NCBI GenBank assembly: GCA_900660155.1
Contig: CABFPE010000009.1
Span: 807,331 to 827,874, forward strand
Reading direction: 5' to 3'
DNA from: Hofstenia miamia
Lineage: Eukaryota > Xenacoelomorpha > Acoela > Hofsteniidae
DNA: 20,544 bases
Below, one piece after another: positions 8,664 through 18,322 of the stretch. The translations under genes and the position numbers were made by a program. Under the pieces are notes generated by a model. That model saw nothing but the letters and a program-made list of their open reading frames with translations. It searched no databases and had not been told where the DNA came from. Position 1 is the first letter of the stretch. Each line of letters begins with the position of its first letter.

Positions 8664-9724
8664 ATTAAAAATGCATGTATATGTAAGCGTTATGTATGAA
8701 TGAATTCAAGAAAAAATTCTATCAAGCGCAGGAATTAGAATTTCAAATTTGTGCTACAAAGAACTGGTATATTTATATCATATATTCACATTTCATTCAT
8801 AGTGATCATAGTCAGAAGAATTGCGGTGTAAATAGAAAGTAAACTATCTAAAATCATTTTGTTGTTTTTTCAAAGTGTCTTAAACCTGCTTTTCATATTT
8901 GTTTAAAACAGTGCAACGATGCACAGAGCCGCATGTGACTGAACCAAGTGTTTCTCCTGAAGTTGTCTATTAATTAGATGAGGCAAACAGTAATGAATGA
9001 CTTGAAAACGATAATTGATATGTCGAGTGATCGGGTGCTTTTCATTATAAACAAATTTATTGTTCATAGATCGTTATGCATATATTTGTACATATAAATT
9101 TGGAAATCCATCGAATTGCAAAAAAGAATGTTAACTTTGCAAATAATGTATAGAAAATATCGGACCGCAATGTAGCTGCCATACCTATGTAGATTTAATG
9201 TTTGCAAAATATATAAATTGTTAAATATATTTTTTGAGGAACTTCCTACTTTCGTGTATGTATAGCTTCACAAGCCTGCTCAAATTACAATCTCAGTAAA
9301 GGGTGGGTGCAGTTCGTAAATTTTAATTGACGGCACATACCCTGCTATTTATAGTATCCGGAAAGTAAAGCTTTAAGCTGTTAACCTTTTCGTTTTCGAG
9401 AATGGATTCATTATTATTTTATTGGATTTGTAGTTAAAAACACTGAATTCCAGAGAATGATGATAGGCGGGCAGGTATATCAATATAATTAAACGCAAAG
9501 TCAACATTTTTGGTTGGAATTATTATGAGCAGCGAAATAAATATACAGGCGGGTTGTGGACCTGGTGAAAATTTTCACACAATCTTATATAACAGTATCT
9601 TCAAGTTCCATGCATACTGTCAATTTGCTTAGCAAATTTTATTCAGTAAACTATTTCAAGTTATAAATAACTTGTTTATCCATACACTTTATGTTTTCTA
9701 GTGTTTTGTTCCTGTTTTTGGTGA
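8664..9724. other. AT-rich stretch, no supported gene
   Basis: Upstream of the minus-strand gene. A possible minus-strand open bit at about 8887-8967 ends in CAG|GT, but its phase does not fit the next exon, so I do not call it. No RNA gene or repeat seen. Confidence 0.45.
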
Positions 9725-9871
9725 GATACTGATTATTGTGCCAAAGTAAAACAAATGTAAGTGGTGGACCAAACCAAATTTAGTGAACGTACGCAGACAG
9801 CATGCCGGGCCTTGAACAGAGCTTCATTTGAAATACTTCGATATTACGAAATGTCAAAAATACATATATGA
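9725..9871 (+). CDS. Exon-like segment, unknown product, one in-frame TAA
   Basis: TGA at 9722-9724 to TGA at 9869-9871, 48 codons, with a single TAA at 9758-9760. After the TAA, 36 codons encode a well-mixed peptide (VVDQTKFSERTQTACRALNR, then ASFEILRYYEMSK) with a strong amphipathic helix and higher GC than its surroundings. Before the TAA the frame reads DTDYCAKVKQM. This is among the most protein-like short stretches in the left half of the window. It may be an exon with UAA as a sense codon, or an exon starting after TGTAAG at 9757-9762 under the standard code. Family not recognised. Confidence 0.35.
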
Positions 9872-11048
9872 TCACAGCAAAATAATATTAAAGTCGAAAT
9901 ATAAATCGGAAATTTAATAAATTGTATTGAAATTATCAAGGGTGTATGATGATTTCACTATATCAATGAATCCTTAATTCTGATAGTGAGTTATCAGTTT
10001 AGATTTTGCTGCAAGTGTAAAACTTTTGTATTCATCCATGATAACAAGTGTTGAAGCTATCAAGTTTCACAAATCAGATATTTATGTGTCAGTCCTAAAC
10101 GAGCTGTATTATGAGAACGTATGGATAGTTGGGCTTGTTTGAGGATGATTTGTAGAAAACTGAAGTCAATTTAGACTTTCAGTTTTCAAGAGAAGATTGA
10201 ACGCACTCAGTTATTACAAAATATACTATTACAATCATATTACAATTTTAATACAATTCATTTATACGAAAAAAATATAAATCTTACTCGCATTGGCATA
10301 AAGAGGATGAGCTTTGACATTGGGAATTGCAATATAAAATGGTTTTATTTGATCCTAATTGAAATTTAGAAAATATTAATAAGGAAATAAATAATACCAT
10401 TGTTGAAATGAAGAGCCTAAAACAGTTACATTAGTTAAATATTAGATAAAATCACTGCACATTATTATTGAACTTTTCCGGACAGAATCGAAATAGTCAG
10501 TATGACCCTCACAAGTAAAGGTGGTAAGAACACCTCATAACATAACGCAAAAATTATGCAAAGTTGTGTATATAGAACCATATTGTGTCAAATTTGTATG
10601 ACTCATATCAAACATGCTATCAGACAAGCCGATAAACTACCTATTAGATAAATTATCAAATAACATATATTTTTAGTGAAACAAGCTAATGATGTGACAA
10701 TAATAAATACTAAAGCTAAACTAATAATCAAAATATTAAATACAAATAAACAAATATATTCTGTAAAGTATTAAGGAGTCCGAGATGATCTACAAGTCTT
10801 AAACGATTTTCTTAGATATAATAAACAAAACAAGACTAACTGCAATGAAAGTATAAATGCTAGAAGCAGAGATAAGGAAAGCTAAAAGATAGTTTGTGCA
10901 TACCGGGAATTTCTAAAGAAATTTAAAAAATTTAAGAACAGTAATACAAGTACATTATTGTACAACTTTCTACTTCACTGAATGCAAACCAATAATATTG
11001 TTTTAAACGTCGTTTCTTGTACTATTCTTAGGATTTAGCACAATTCTT
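9872..11048. other. AT-rich stretch, nothing recognised
   Basis: No coding-like frame, tRNA or repeat that I can support. Confidence 0.45.
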
Positions 11049-11384
11049 TCAAAATAAATTAGCTAATAACGTAGATGAATTACTGCTGAGATCAATATTT
11101 ATGCAGATACGTATGAATATATATGGATGCGAGCGAGCTATTTTTAGCTCAGCGACATTGGCGGGGTCAGGCACCAAAAGGCATTCGCCTGTATTTTCAG
11201 GAAAGTACATTTCTTCAAATATTTCACTGTTGACCACGTGAACTACAGCTCGTATTGTAAATATGTCAACAAACAAGAGTTGAGAGAGCAAAACCTGATT
11301 GTTTATTTGGTCAATACTGCATGAATTCAGTGAAATTAAATCTCTACTATGTGGTACATAGGTAAAGTGCGTTAATTATAGGCA
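11049..11384 (-). CDS. Exon-like open segment of about 108 codons, unknown product
   Basis: On the minus strand the frame opens after a TGA at 11385-11387, passes one TAA at 11376-11378, and is then free of all stops for 108 codons to TGA at 11049-11051. There is no ATG at the front, so this is an exon. Possible acceptors are CACATAG near 11347 or CAATCAG ending at 11295. The peptide is hydrophobic and well mixed (FVDIFTIRAVVHVVNSEIFE, then MYFPENTGECLLVPDPANVAEL), like a folded globular domain. The last 25 codons are more AT-rich and may be intron read-through. Long stop-free length and local GC enrichment make this one of the better coding calls. I cannot name the family. Confidence 0.5.
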
Positions 11385-12252
11385 TCAACAAGCTAGTTTA
11401 CATTTTTTAAAAGGATTCAAAAAAATAAAATAGCTCTTAAATTTAAACTTAGCTTGTATAAATAGGCACCAAGTATAAACAGGTGCAAGTCACCCAGAAT
11501 CTACTCTTGAACTTCATTACTAACATCCAGTGTACCATTTGCGATCGTGCGTTAATTAACAAAAGCTACAACCATGCAAAAATGCGTTTGTACACAGATC
11601 CTACATTTAAGGACTAAGCGTAGGCGAAAAGATTTTTAAAAATTTAACCAAATTGTAATTCAAGTAAACAAAAAAATACAAGTCAGATAACTATGCATGC
11701 TTCGGATAATGGCATGCACACTTCGTACATTCTGACGGAAGACTAGTTTTTGATAGGATTACGCATGTTAGAAAACAATTTATTTCAAACAATAAATTTT
11801 AACTAAATTAATAAAACAAAAACCTTCAAATAAAATAATACAACTCCATTACTTTATAGTGAAAAACATTACTGTAGTTACTCGACAAGCACCTCTTCAT
11901 GCTGAATTTTTAAGTGCCAATGTACTATTCATAAACTTAGTGCGAACATACACTAAGCAAAATGCTTAAATACATATAATAGTGATGCAATATTTGAAAT
12001 TTAGCTATATTTTGAATATTGAGCAAGAGTAAATAAGTAAAGTAAAAAATAAAAAGACAATATTTGTAAATTATTAGCGAATGTAAAAAACGAAATTTTA
12101 AAACTAAAGTTTTTAAAATGATTCCTCTGTTTTCGAATATCGAGCTCTAATCGTATTGCATCTACAATTTGAATTAAACATAACTATTTGACACTGCGTT
12201 CTTAAAACTCTTTGTGTTGGGGGTGATTGGTAATTTTTGGGGTGCATGAAAA
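11385..12252. other. AT-rich stretch, nothing recognised
   Basis: No supported gene or RNA between the minus-strand exon and the first inverted-repeat arm. Confidence 0.45.
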
Positions 12253-12373
12253 ACCTCGAACCTGATTTACCTTGTAAGCCAATCAAATTAGAGTCATAAT
12301 AGAGGTGGCAAATAGCAAAGACATCAATTTTAAAAATATGTATTATAAACTTTTAATGCTAATATAGACTAAA
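12253..12373 (+). repeat. Inverted repeat 1, left arm
   Basis: About 120 bp matching the complement of 13323-13446, with the best core (about 80 bp) at 12262-12340, e.g. GAGGTGGCAAATAGCAAAG. The two arms enclose about 950 bp with two tRNA-like genes. Confidence 0.85.
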
Positions 12374-12440
12374 TATATTAATTATAGTTATATATAATAA
12401 ATAACTTTGCTTAAAATTTTGTAAATCAATAAAAATTTGG

Positions 12441-12508
12441 CGAGCAGTAGTGTAATGGTAACACTCCTACATTCGTAGAGGAATGCTAGTTCGATTCTAG
12501 CCTGTTCG
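12441..12508 (+). tRNA. tRNA-like gene, atypical anticodon arm
   Basis: Acceptor stem CGAGCAG/CTGTTCG pairs over all seven positions (one G-T). The D stem is GTGT/ACAC with loop AATGGTA, and the T arm GCTAG-TTCGATT-CTAGC is perfect, so polymerase III A and B boxes are both good. The anticodon arm is abnormal: TCCT pairs with AGGA, the next pair is mismatched, the loop is eight bases and the variable region only two, so no anticodon can be read with confidence. It may be a tRNA pseudogene or a tRNA-derived polymerase III unit. A T5 run follows about 25 bases downstream. Confidence 0.6.
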
Positions 12509-12838
12509 TGTTAAATTAGTGAAATAGGGCGATATTTTTATGAAGATGGTTTATTGAAGACTAAAATAAAGCAAAGCATAACATTCTATTGTACACCATA
12601 TTTAAATCATTTTTCATCTTTGAAATCCAAGGTTTAAGATAATTCTTAAAATTTCCTTATTTTAATTTATATAATTAGGATTAAATCTAGATATTGTAGG
12701 CTAACTTCATATTTGCCTGGCAACAACGAGCAGAAGTTGGGCTCTTCTACGATACCCCCACCTTTGAGTGGATAATAAGATTTGTATCTGGGAACAAGGA
12801 ATCCTGTGTAATATATAATAGTTATTCTCTATAACAGA

Positions 12839-12910
12839 TAGACTCGTTAGGATTCGAACCTAAATTTTCCATCTAACAGATGGCTGTGTTTAACTTACAC
12901 CACGAATCTA
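12839..12910 (-). tRNA. tRNA-Asn-like gene, anticodon GUU
   Basis: On the minus strand TAGATTC/GAGTCTA forms a full seven-pair acceptor stem. The D stem is GTGT/ACAC, with a D loop lacking the usual GG. The anticodon arm CCAT-CTGTTAG-ATGG has U33 and anticodon GTT, and the T arm contains GGTTCGAATCC, a good B box. The anticodon loop resembles eukaryotic tRNA-Asn. No T-run terminator follows immediately and positions 8-10 carry an extra base, so function is uncertain. It is related to the two CUA-anticodon genes through the shared GATTCGTNGTGTAAG segment and faces tRNA-like gene 12441-12508. Confidence 0.65.
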
Positions 12911-12924
12911 TGTGTTAAGCAAAC

Positions 12925-12962
12925 ACACACACGCATATATATCTATATATATATAATATATA
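12925..12962. repeat. CA/TA simple repeat
   Basis: ACACACACACGCATATATAT followed by further TA dinucleotides; low-complexity only. Confidence 0.85.
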
Positions 12963-13322
12963 AAAACTATGAGAAATGCAATAACATAGGTAAAAAGTTT
13001 AAAAAATAATGGATATAGACTGAAAACTAACGAAATTCGTAGCACGTGGTATATATTTAGGACAATAGCATAATAAATGTTTAATTCATAAAAAAATTAT
13101 CAATTAAATAAATTGCAAGACGTAAAAGTGTATTTATACAAATATATACATTTTTAGTTTAAATCAAGTCCTTACCTTAGGTCAAATTTTAATTTCGATA
13201 AGCAATGTTTTACTCGTATTATTATAACAACAAATATATGCGCTTTGTTGATTACTTCAGAATTAATGCATCACTTCTATAAGCAATATATTACTTCCAA
13301 ATGTTCTTTCAATATTAAACAC

Positions 13323-13446
13323 TTTTAGTCCACATTAGCATTGTAAGTTAATATAACCAATAACATTAAAATTGATGTCTTTGCTATTTGCCACCTCTAT
13401 TATGACTTTAATTTGATTGGCTTACAAGGTAAATCATGTTTGAGGT
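13323..13446 (-). repeat. Inverted repeat 1, right arm
   Basis: Complement of 12253-12373, with substitutions and small indels. It ends near TTTGAGGT, corresponding to ACCTCGAA at the left arm. Confidence 0.85.
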
Positions 13447-13897
13447 ATATCACTGTAATCGTAATTTTTATCAACATACAAAATCTTGAAACCAACATAG
13501 GGAACCTTGAGATCAACATAGCAAATCGTTATGACAATATGAACAAAAATTTAGCATGAATGAGATATGAAGATTAATAACATTAGATGGGTCACTTAAA
13601 ATTTTCACATATGTACATTAAAATATTTATCTGAGTTTTTGTTATGAAATCAAGTATAATATTTTATCATTTAGTCTAGATTACAACTCAATCAGCAACT
13701 GCTAAAGACTAAATTTTGAAGTCTCTTTTGATATAATTGATACATATATTGCTATTTACAAATACAATACAGAAATTTATATCATCCAGGTGTTAAACAA
13801 AAATCGCTAATGTTTCTGATTTTTATTTTATACTGGTATGCCTGCAGGTATATTATTTCAAATTGTTATTTACAAAAATAAAGGAGCATTTCAAAAA
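13447..13897. other. AT-rich stretch between the two inverted repeats
   Basis: A short imperfect direct repeat, CTTGAAACCAACATAG and CTTGAGATCAACATAG (about 13485-13522), lies here. Otherwise nothing recognised. The A5 run at 13893-13897 is the terminator of the adjacent minus-strand tRNA. Confidence 0.5.
13893..13897 (-). terminator. Polymerase III T-run terminator of the left CUA tRNA
   Basis: TTTTT on the minus strand directly after the tRNA 3' end. Confidence 0.65.
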
Positions 13898-13898
13898 G

Positions 13899-13969
13899 CA
13901 GATCCGACAGGATTTAAACCTGTAATTTCCATATTAGAAATGGCTGTGTTCTCTTACACTACGAATCTG
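13899..13969 (-). tRNA. tRNA-like gene with anticodon CUA (UAG-reading), left copy
   Basis: CAGATTC/GGATCTG gives seven acceptor pairs, the D stem is GTGT/ACAC, and the anticodon arm is CCAT-TTCTAAT-ATGG with U33, anticodon CTA and A37. The T stem ACAGG/CCTGT closes the loop TTTAAAT. A five-T polymerase III terminator follows after one or two bases. The anticodon would pair with UAG. Unusual points: the D loop (AAGAGA) lacks G18G19 and the T loop has T where C56 is nearly universal, so the normal D-T loop contact is absent. It differs from the right copy at only two positions, while the adjoining repeat arm is far more diverged, which suggests selection on the RNA. Could be a tRNA for a reassigned UAG codon, a suppressor, or a tRNA-derived transcript with another job. 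Confidence 0.7.
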
Positions 13970-14352
13970 TAAAATACTTTTTAGAAATAGATAAGCTACC
14001 CAAAATATGATACAAAACAAATTAGCATTAATATATTAGCTATGAATTATGAAATTACACAGCACAATGCATGCTAACACAATTCTTTAATCATCAGGTT
14101 AGATCTAAACAGTGTTGGGTTAAAATATACATATATAGTATGTAAATAGTCAATGCTTATAATTATAGCACATATTTACATATACTTACTTGTAATTCCA
14201 TATTTCAGCAAACTTAATCACATAAAAAACAAATGAAAATAGAGTTTAAAGAAATACATATATTTATTCCAATATATAATTACAATTTCATTGAAATTGT
14301 GTCTCTAATGGTAATTAATATTTTGTGACATGAGACTTAGGGGAAGAGAGAC
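13970..14352 (+). repeat. Inverted repeat 2, left arm (5' flank of the left CUA tRNA)
   Basis: Matches the complement of 20049-20470 with, by eye, about 80% identity plus indels. The inner end is GACTTAGGGGAAGAGAGACA, corresponding to the CTTCCCCC motif of the right arm. It has no CpG at all, while the right arm has six outside the tRNA; each of the six sites is CA or TG here. Confidence 0.9.
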
Positions 14353-14740
14353 AGACCCTAATTTAAAATGAATTTCTTAAAACGAAAATGGATACAAATT
14401 TAAAAGTGCTCAATGGGACAGTAATTTTTGGGGGAATGCAATGAAATATTTCATTTGTAAAAATAGTGAAAGTAAAAATTAGCAAAAATGATAGAAACGC
14501 ATGAAAAGCATTATGAATTATTATTTAATGTGTATTAATATCATAATATGAACCAATTATTTAATTTAATTGTATTAATAATGAATGCATATTAATTAAC
14601 ATCATAAGCAATGGCTGAGCTTACTATGAAGAAATGTAATTAAAATATTTGACATAGGTTCTAGCATAAGATAAGATATTTAAACTTTTTCTTCAATATA
14701 TAATTGCCTTAATTTCTTCCATCATTAAAATAGCAAGCAT
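14353..14740. other. AT-rich left edge of the enclosed segment
   Basis: Runs of A+T with TTAATATCATAAT-like words; no gene or clear repeat. Confidence 0.45.
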
Positions 14741-15777
14741 AATGTAGAATCAGGTGCTGGGAACTAGACCAGCACTAGGGAACTCATTGTCATGGCAGAA
14801 GGTTGCAAAAGTGACCATATTGTATCAGCCCCAATTCTAGCAATAAACATATAGAAAACTAGTAAGTGTTTAGAAAGAAAACATCCAGGATGACCAATTC
14901 ATATGGCTTCCAGCCAAAATGCTATCCAAAGAAAGAGAAGTTCATAACTTGATTGAAGAGTGCTCATCTCAGTTGTTTTCTTATCATTCAGCTCACTAAA
15001 TAATAAGATGTAATTACCATGCATTTGCTTTAACAATTGGTATATTATCATCACAGTGTAATAAATTAACAGTGCATGTCCATGTTGCATTTAAACAAAA
15101 AGGTTTATTATATCTACACATAGCTGTACACCTAACCTAATTTGGTCCACAATTTGGGCGGCTAGCTTTCTGAAAGCTATTCATCAAATCAGCAAGAAAG
15201 AGTAACTCCCAAATTGTCACTGGAAACTTACACAATTCTTATAATCAACATAATGTAACAACTAGAAATAACAGTAAAGAAAGAGCAAACACAAATTAGG
15301 TGAGATAAACTCTACCGCTACATTGTTGCTCATATTTATACCATTGAGAAATTATTACCTGTCTTTGTTTACAACATAAAATCATAGATCATGTTTCCCT
15401 TTCACTCACTAAGACATTGTCCCAACTATGAACTTCTGCATACTGTGGTTTCCTGGTGACTTGCATGAGTGTCTCTCTCTGGGTAACTATTTCATCTCTT
15501 AATCTGAAGAACTGCAACTGGGAAGCCTTTGAGCTTATGGGAAAATTGTTTAATCTCCATGTAAACATATTGTAAATCCTTTTTAGAGGCAGAATCCTTT
15601 AAGAGTGATCATCAAAGTCATTAATGCATCTGTATCAAAGGTGTGGGCCTCTCTGGCACTAATATTAGTCTGTGGGTAAAAGTAAACAAATACCTTGTGC
15701 AATGATCCCATCCAAGTGGCGTCATCAATAAAAAGTGAGCAGAACTTATGTAGCTGTTGTAGCATCATCCGTTCTGG
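14741..15777. repeat. Diverged tandem unit A (about 1.04 kb)
   Basis: Collinear landmarks recur in unit B about 1040-1080 bp later: GTAGAATCA (14745/15778), AAGGTTGCAAA (14800/15842), TGACCAATTCA-ATGGC (14891/15962) and CTCCCAAATTGT (15206/16288). Similarity between landmarks is low, so the duplication is old. A minus-strand frame at 14899-15090 (63 residues, from an ATG) is open but its counterpart in unit B is full of stops. Confidence 0.6.
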
Positions 15778-15801
15778 TGTAGAATCACAGGAAAGCTCTG
15801 G
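15389..15801 (-). pseudogene. Broken minus-strand exon with two frameshifts, unknown product
   Basis: Three coding-like stretches follow one another on the minus strand in different frames. The first, 15801-15583, contains LQQLHKFCSLFIDDATWMG and ISAREAHTFDTDALMTLM. The second, from about 15600 to 15500, reads KDSASKKDLQYVYMEIKQF and HKLKGFPVAVLQ. The third ends at TGA 15389-15391 and reads LRDEIVTQRETLMQVTRKPQ. Together they would make about 135 residues, mostly helical and charged, with shifts near 15600 and 15500. The protein-like composition on both sides of each shift argues that this was a gene that has decayed, or that introns or sequencing errors have been misread. I do not recognise the family. 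It belongs to unit A; I find no clear counterpart in unit B. Confidence 0.45.
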
Positions 15802-16650
15802 CTACTCTAGTGGTACTGGGAAACTCAAGAGTTAAGATCAAAGGTTGCAAAGTTTACCATTGTAGAGAGTGACCCACATTCCAACAAAAGAAAGAAACAT
15901 TGGTAGTTCACTGATTTACCTATGAAATACAGAAATTCTATAGAGAACAGACTTCCAGCAGTGACCAATTCACATGGCATCATGCTGAAGCCATATCCAT
16001 GCTAATTGTGTGTCTCAAGTATTAATTTCTAGCTCAATAAACAATTTATCTCAGAGGTCTATTATTTCAGCTCATGCAAATAAATAATACACAAAAGGCA
16101 CATAATTGCTGTGCATTCATGTTCACCAATGGCATGGTATATTTGCAGTGTGTTAATAGTATGTGCATGTATGAATTGATAAAATATAAAGTTCTTATTT
16201 CCTACACTTAACCATAACCTAAAGTGACCATCATTCAGGCTGTCACCATTAAGGAGCTATTTGTTGCCCCAGACCCAGTGCAGTTTCCTCCCAAATTGTT
16301 GCTGGATCTTAAGCAATAATTATCATAACCAAATACTTGATGATGAATCTAAAAGGGGTTACTAGATAATAAAAGTGAGAAAGATCAAATGCAGTTGGAG
16401 GAAGACAAATTTATTGTGTGCTTTGCTACAGTTCCCTCAGACATTTATTACAAAATTCCATAAATCATTACCTGGTTACTGTTTACAGTTTAAACACAAT
16501 TTCCCTTGCAAAGTTAAGATGAGCAATCACACATAATTTTAAACAAGTGACTCTACACTGGATCTGAAGCATCAGCACATAACACAGTAATTATCTCTAT
16601 ATGCTTAGTAACATCATAATATCAGGTAACCATTTCAACATTATATATCC
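15778..16650. repeat. Diverged tandem unit B
   Basis: Second copy of the landmarks of unit A. Near 16470 it shares ATTACCTG plus TGTTTACA with unit A (about 15356), which on the minus strand reads CAGGTAAT, a possible conserved splice donor. The right edge is uncertain. Confidence 0.5.
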
Positions 16651-16661
16651 ACATAAGGTCT

Positions 16662-17006
16662 CTAGCAGCTTGAAATAATATTAGCACTACTGTTCATCTG
16701 TAAAATTTTCTCTTGGATCTTCCATAACTGTTCATGTATAGGTTGTCCTTTTAGAAAAATCTTGTGTATAGTCAACTTGCTATCAATAAAAACATGCTCC
16801 CTATTATCAACATCAATTAGTTTATCATGAACTTCCTTGTACTTGGTTGTTTGACTCAGTCTTTTCACTTCTTGAATCATGATGTCAAAATTAACTTTGT
16901 CTGGGAGGTAGGCTACAATATTCCTTTTCCCTTTCTTGACTTTCCATTTAGGCAATACCAGTGTGGTTTCAATGCAGGGAGGTAGCACACACAATAAATT
17001 GTACTT
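16662..17006 (-). CDS. Open segment of about 114 codons, unknown basic product
   Basis: Open on the minus strand from just after a TAG at 17007-17009 to a TAG at 16662-16664. The TAG itself sits in ATCTAG, which could be a splice acceptor, so this may be a last exon. There is no ATG at the front. The peptide is rich in lysine with mixed hydrophobics (VLPKWKVKKGKRNIVAYLPD, then VKRLSQTTKYKEVHDKL and IFLKGQPIHEQLWKIQEKIL) and looks like a real, mostly helical protein. It is the longest intact frame in the CpG-depleted segment, and its stop-free length supports a coding past or present. Family not recognised. Confidence 0.5.
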   Translation of the reverse strand, partial: KYNLLCVLPPCIETTLVLPKWKVKKGKRNIVAYLPDKVNFDIMIQEVKRLSQTTKYKEVHDKLIDVDNREHVFIDSKLTIHKIFLKGQPIHEQLWKIQEKILQMNSSANIISSC

Positions 17007-17182
17007 CTAGATATGAGACTCCAATTTGTTGAAGTTAGCTTTCTCTTGTAGGCCAGCTGTATCTATTGTCACTTAAGGTGTCCCAAAATCTGCTACACAA
17101 ACCATGGTTGAGTAATTGATCAAACTGGCTGTTAGTGATATTAATTCAAGCAGTGAAACAATTCTACATCCAAGGCCACTTG

Positions 17183-17330
17183 TTGTGTAGCATCATAAAA
17201 ATTAATCAAGCTGCTAATGTTGATTTGGAAAGAGAATAAGATTGAAGACAAAATATGATTAGAAATATTGTAAAATTATAAGATCAGTTTAGATTAATTT
17301 GTGTTATGCAACCAAGTAAAAACAAGTGTC
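17183..17330. repeat. Diverged direct repeat, copy 1
   Basis: GTGTAGCATCAT, CAAGCTGCTAATGTTGAT, AAAATATGATTAGAAATATTG and TTATGCAACCAAGT in order, matching 18670-18815. On the minus strand the low-coordinate end of this copy enters a short open stretch (YDATQQVALDVELFHCLN) like that of copy 2. Confidence 0.7.
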
Positions 17331-18322
17331 AATTATGAGAGATTAGTATCTGTTGATAATAATACTTTTCTCAAAACTAAGGGGGCAAAGTCACTTCCAT
17401 TATTTTTAGCTGCCATCTTGGCAGACAAATAGTTCAAATTTGAAATTGACAAATACTTTTTGGAAATTACTATAAATAGATTAGATTCACTGTAAACAAT
17501 TGATAGAGAAATTTATTTGGAATTCTTGCATTGTTCTATTAATATGGTTTGATTATTTAATACAATGTCAAGCTAAATGAGTTGTGTTTCATTGTGGTCT
17601 GGATCCATCATGAGATCAATTCTAGTGTCTTTGTGCCAGATCATGAAAGTGCACTTATGTTAGGTAAAAGGTTTTTCTCTCATTTAGTTGTGTATCAATC
17701 ACTTACTACATGTATTGATTATAATAGATTTGAAATATGGTTGGATAACTGAAACCTAGGAATTATATCTATAATATTTTAGATCCAAATTATTGACTAT
17801 AATGTGACTGATAAAGTTACCAAGCATGCATTAATTATTAAATGTAGGTTAAGAAGCTGTCAATTATTAAACTAGTTATTAAAGCCAATATATTTTGGCA
17901 ATGGCTACACGTAATATTAATAGAGCAGCTAATAACAAGTCTGGTTGCATTATCATGAAACACTATTACAATAATAGAGACTAAGTCAAATTGTGTCTTG
18001 TCTTGAGTATACACTGAGCTAGGATAGGGTACACATGTTTCATTGTTGAGCTGAGAAATGGAACACAACCAACTGGATCCTCAGTGAACAAGTGAAACTG
18101 GATGTGGAGATTGGCTTTGGGCAGATGCCCACTATTTATCAGAGGAGAAGATGCTGTGTGGCTTCATCACCTAAATAGTGAATAGTTAGATCTAGTTATG
18201 TTATGTTAACAGAAACATATAAAAGCTAAACAGTATCTAGTTAGTAAATCCCTACCTGCAAATATACAACCAATGTTATAGAGTAGCAAAGGACAAACAG
18301 TAATAATGCCTGGTAGAGGATG
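17331..18322. other. CpG-poor stretch, no supported gene
   Basis: A minus-strand frame at 17838-18068 is open for 76 codons but is AT-rich and has no support. Words around 18246-18275 (CCCTAC, AAATAT, ACAACCAATG) recur about 1 kb later near 19251-19300, hinting at another old duplication. Confidence 0.4.

Noticed and set aside
8887..8967. A possible upstream exon of the minus-strand gene, containing CGSVHRC
   Set aside because: Its splice phase does not match the next exon and the cysteine spacing is not that of the missing finger half.
13898..14352. The arm as a tRNA-derived SINE
   Set aside because: The extra sequence lies upstream of the tRNA promoter boxes, not downstream as in SINEs, and there is no A-rich tail.
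17838..18068. 76-codon minus-strand frame
   Set aside because: AT-rich, no splice context, no protein-like character.
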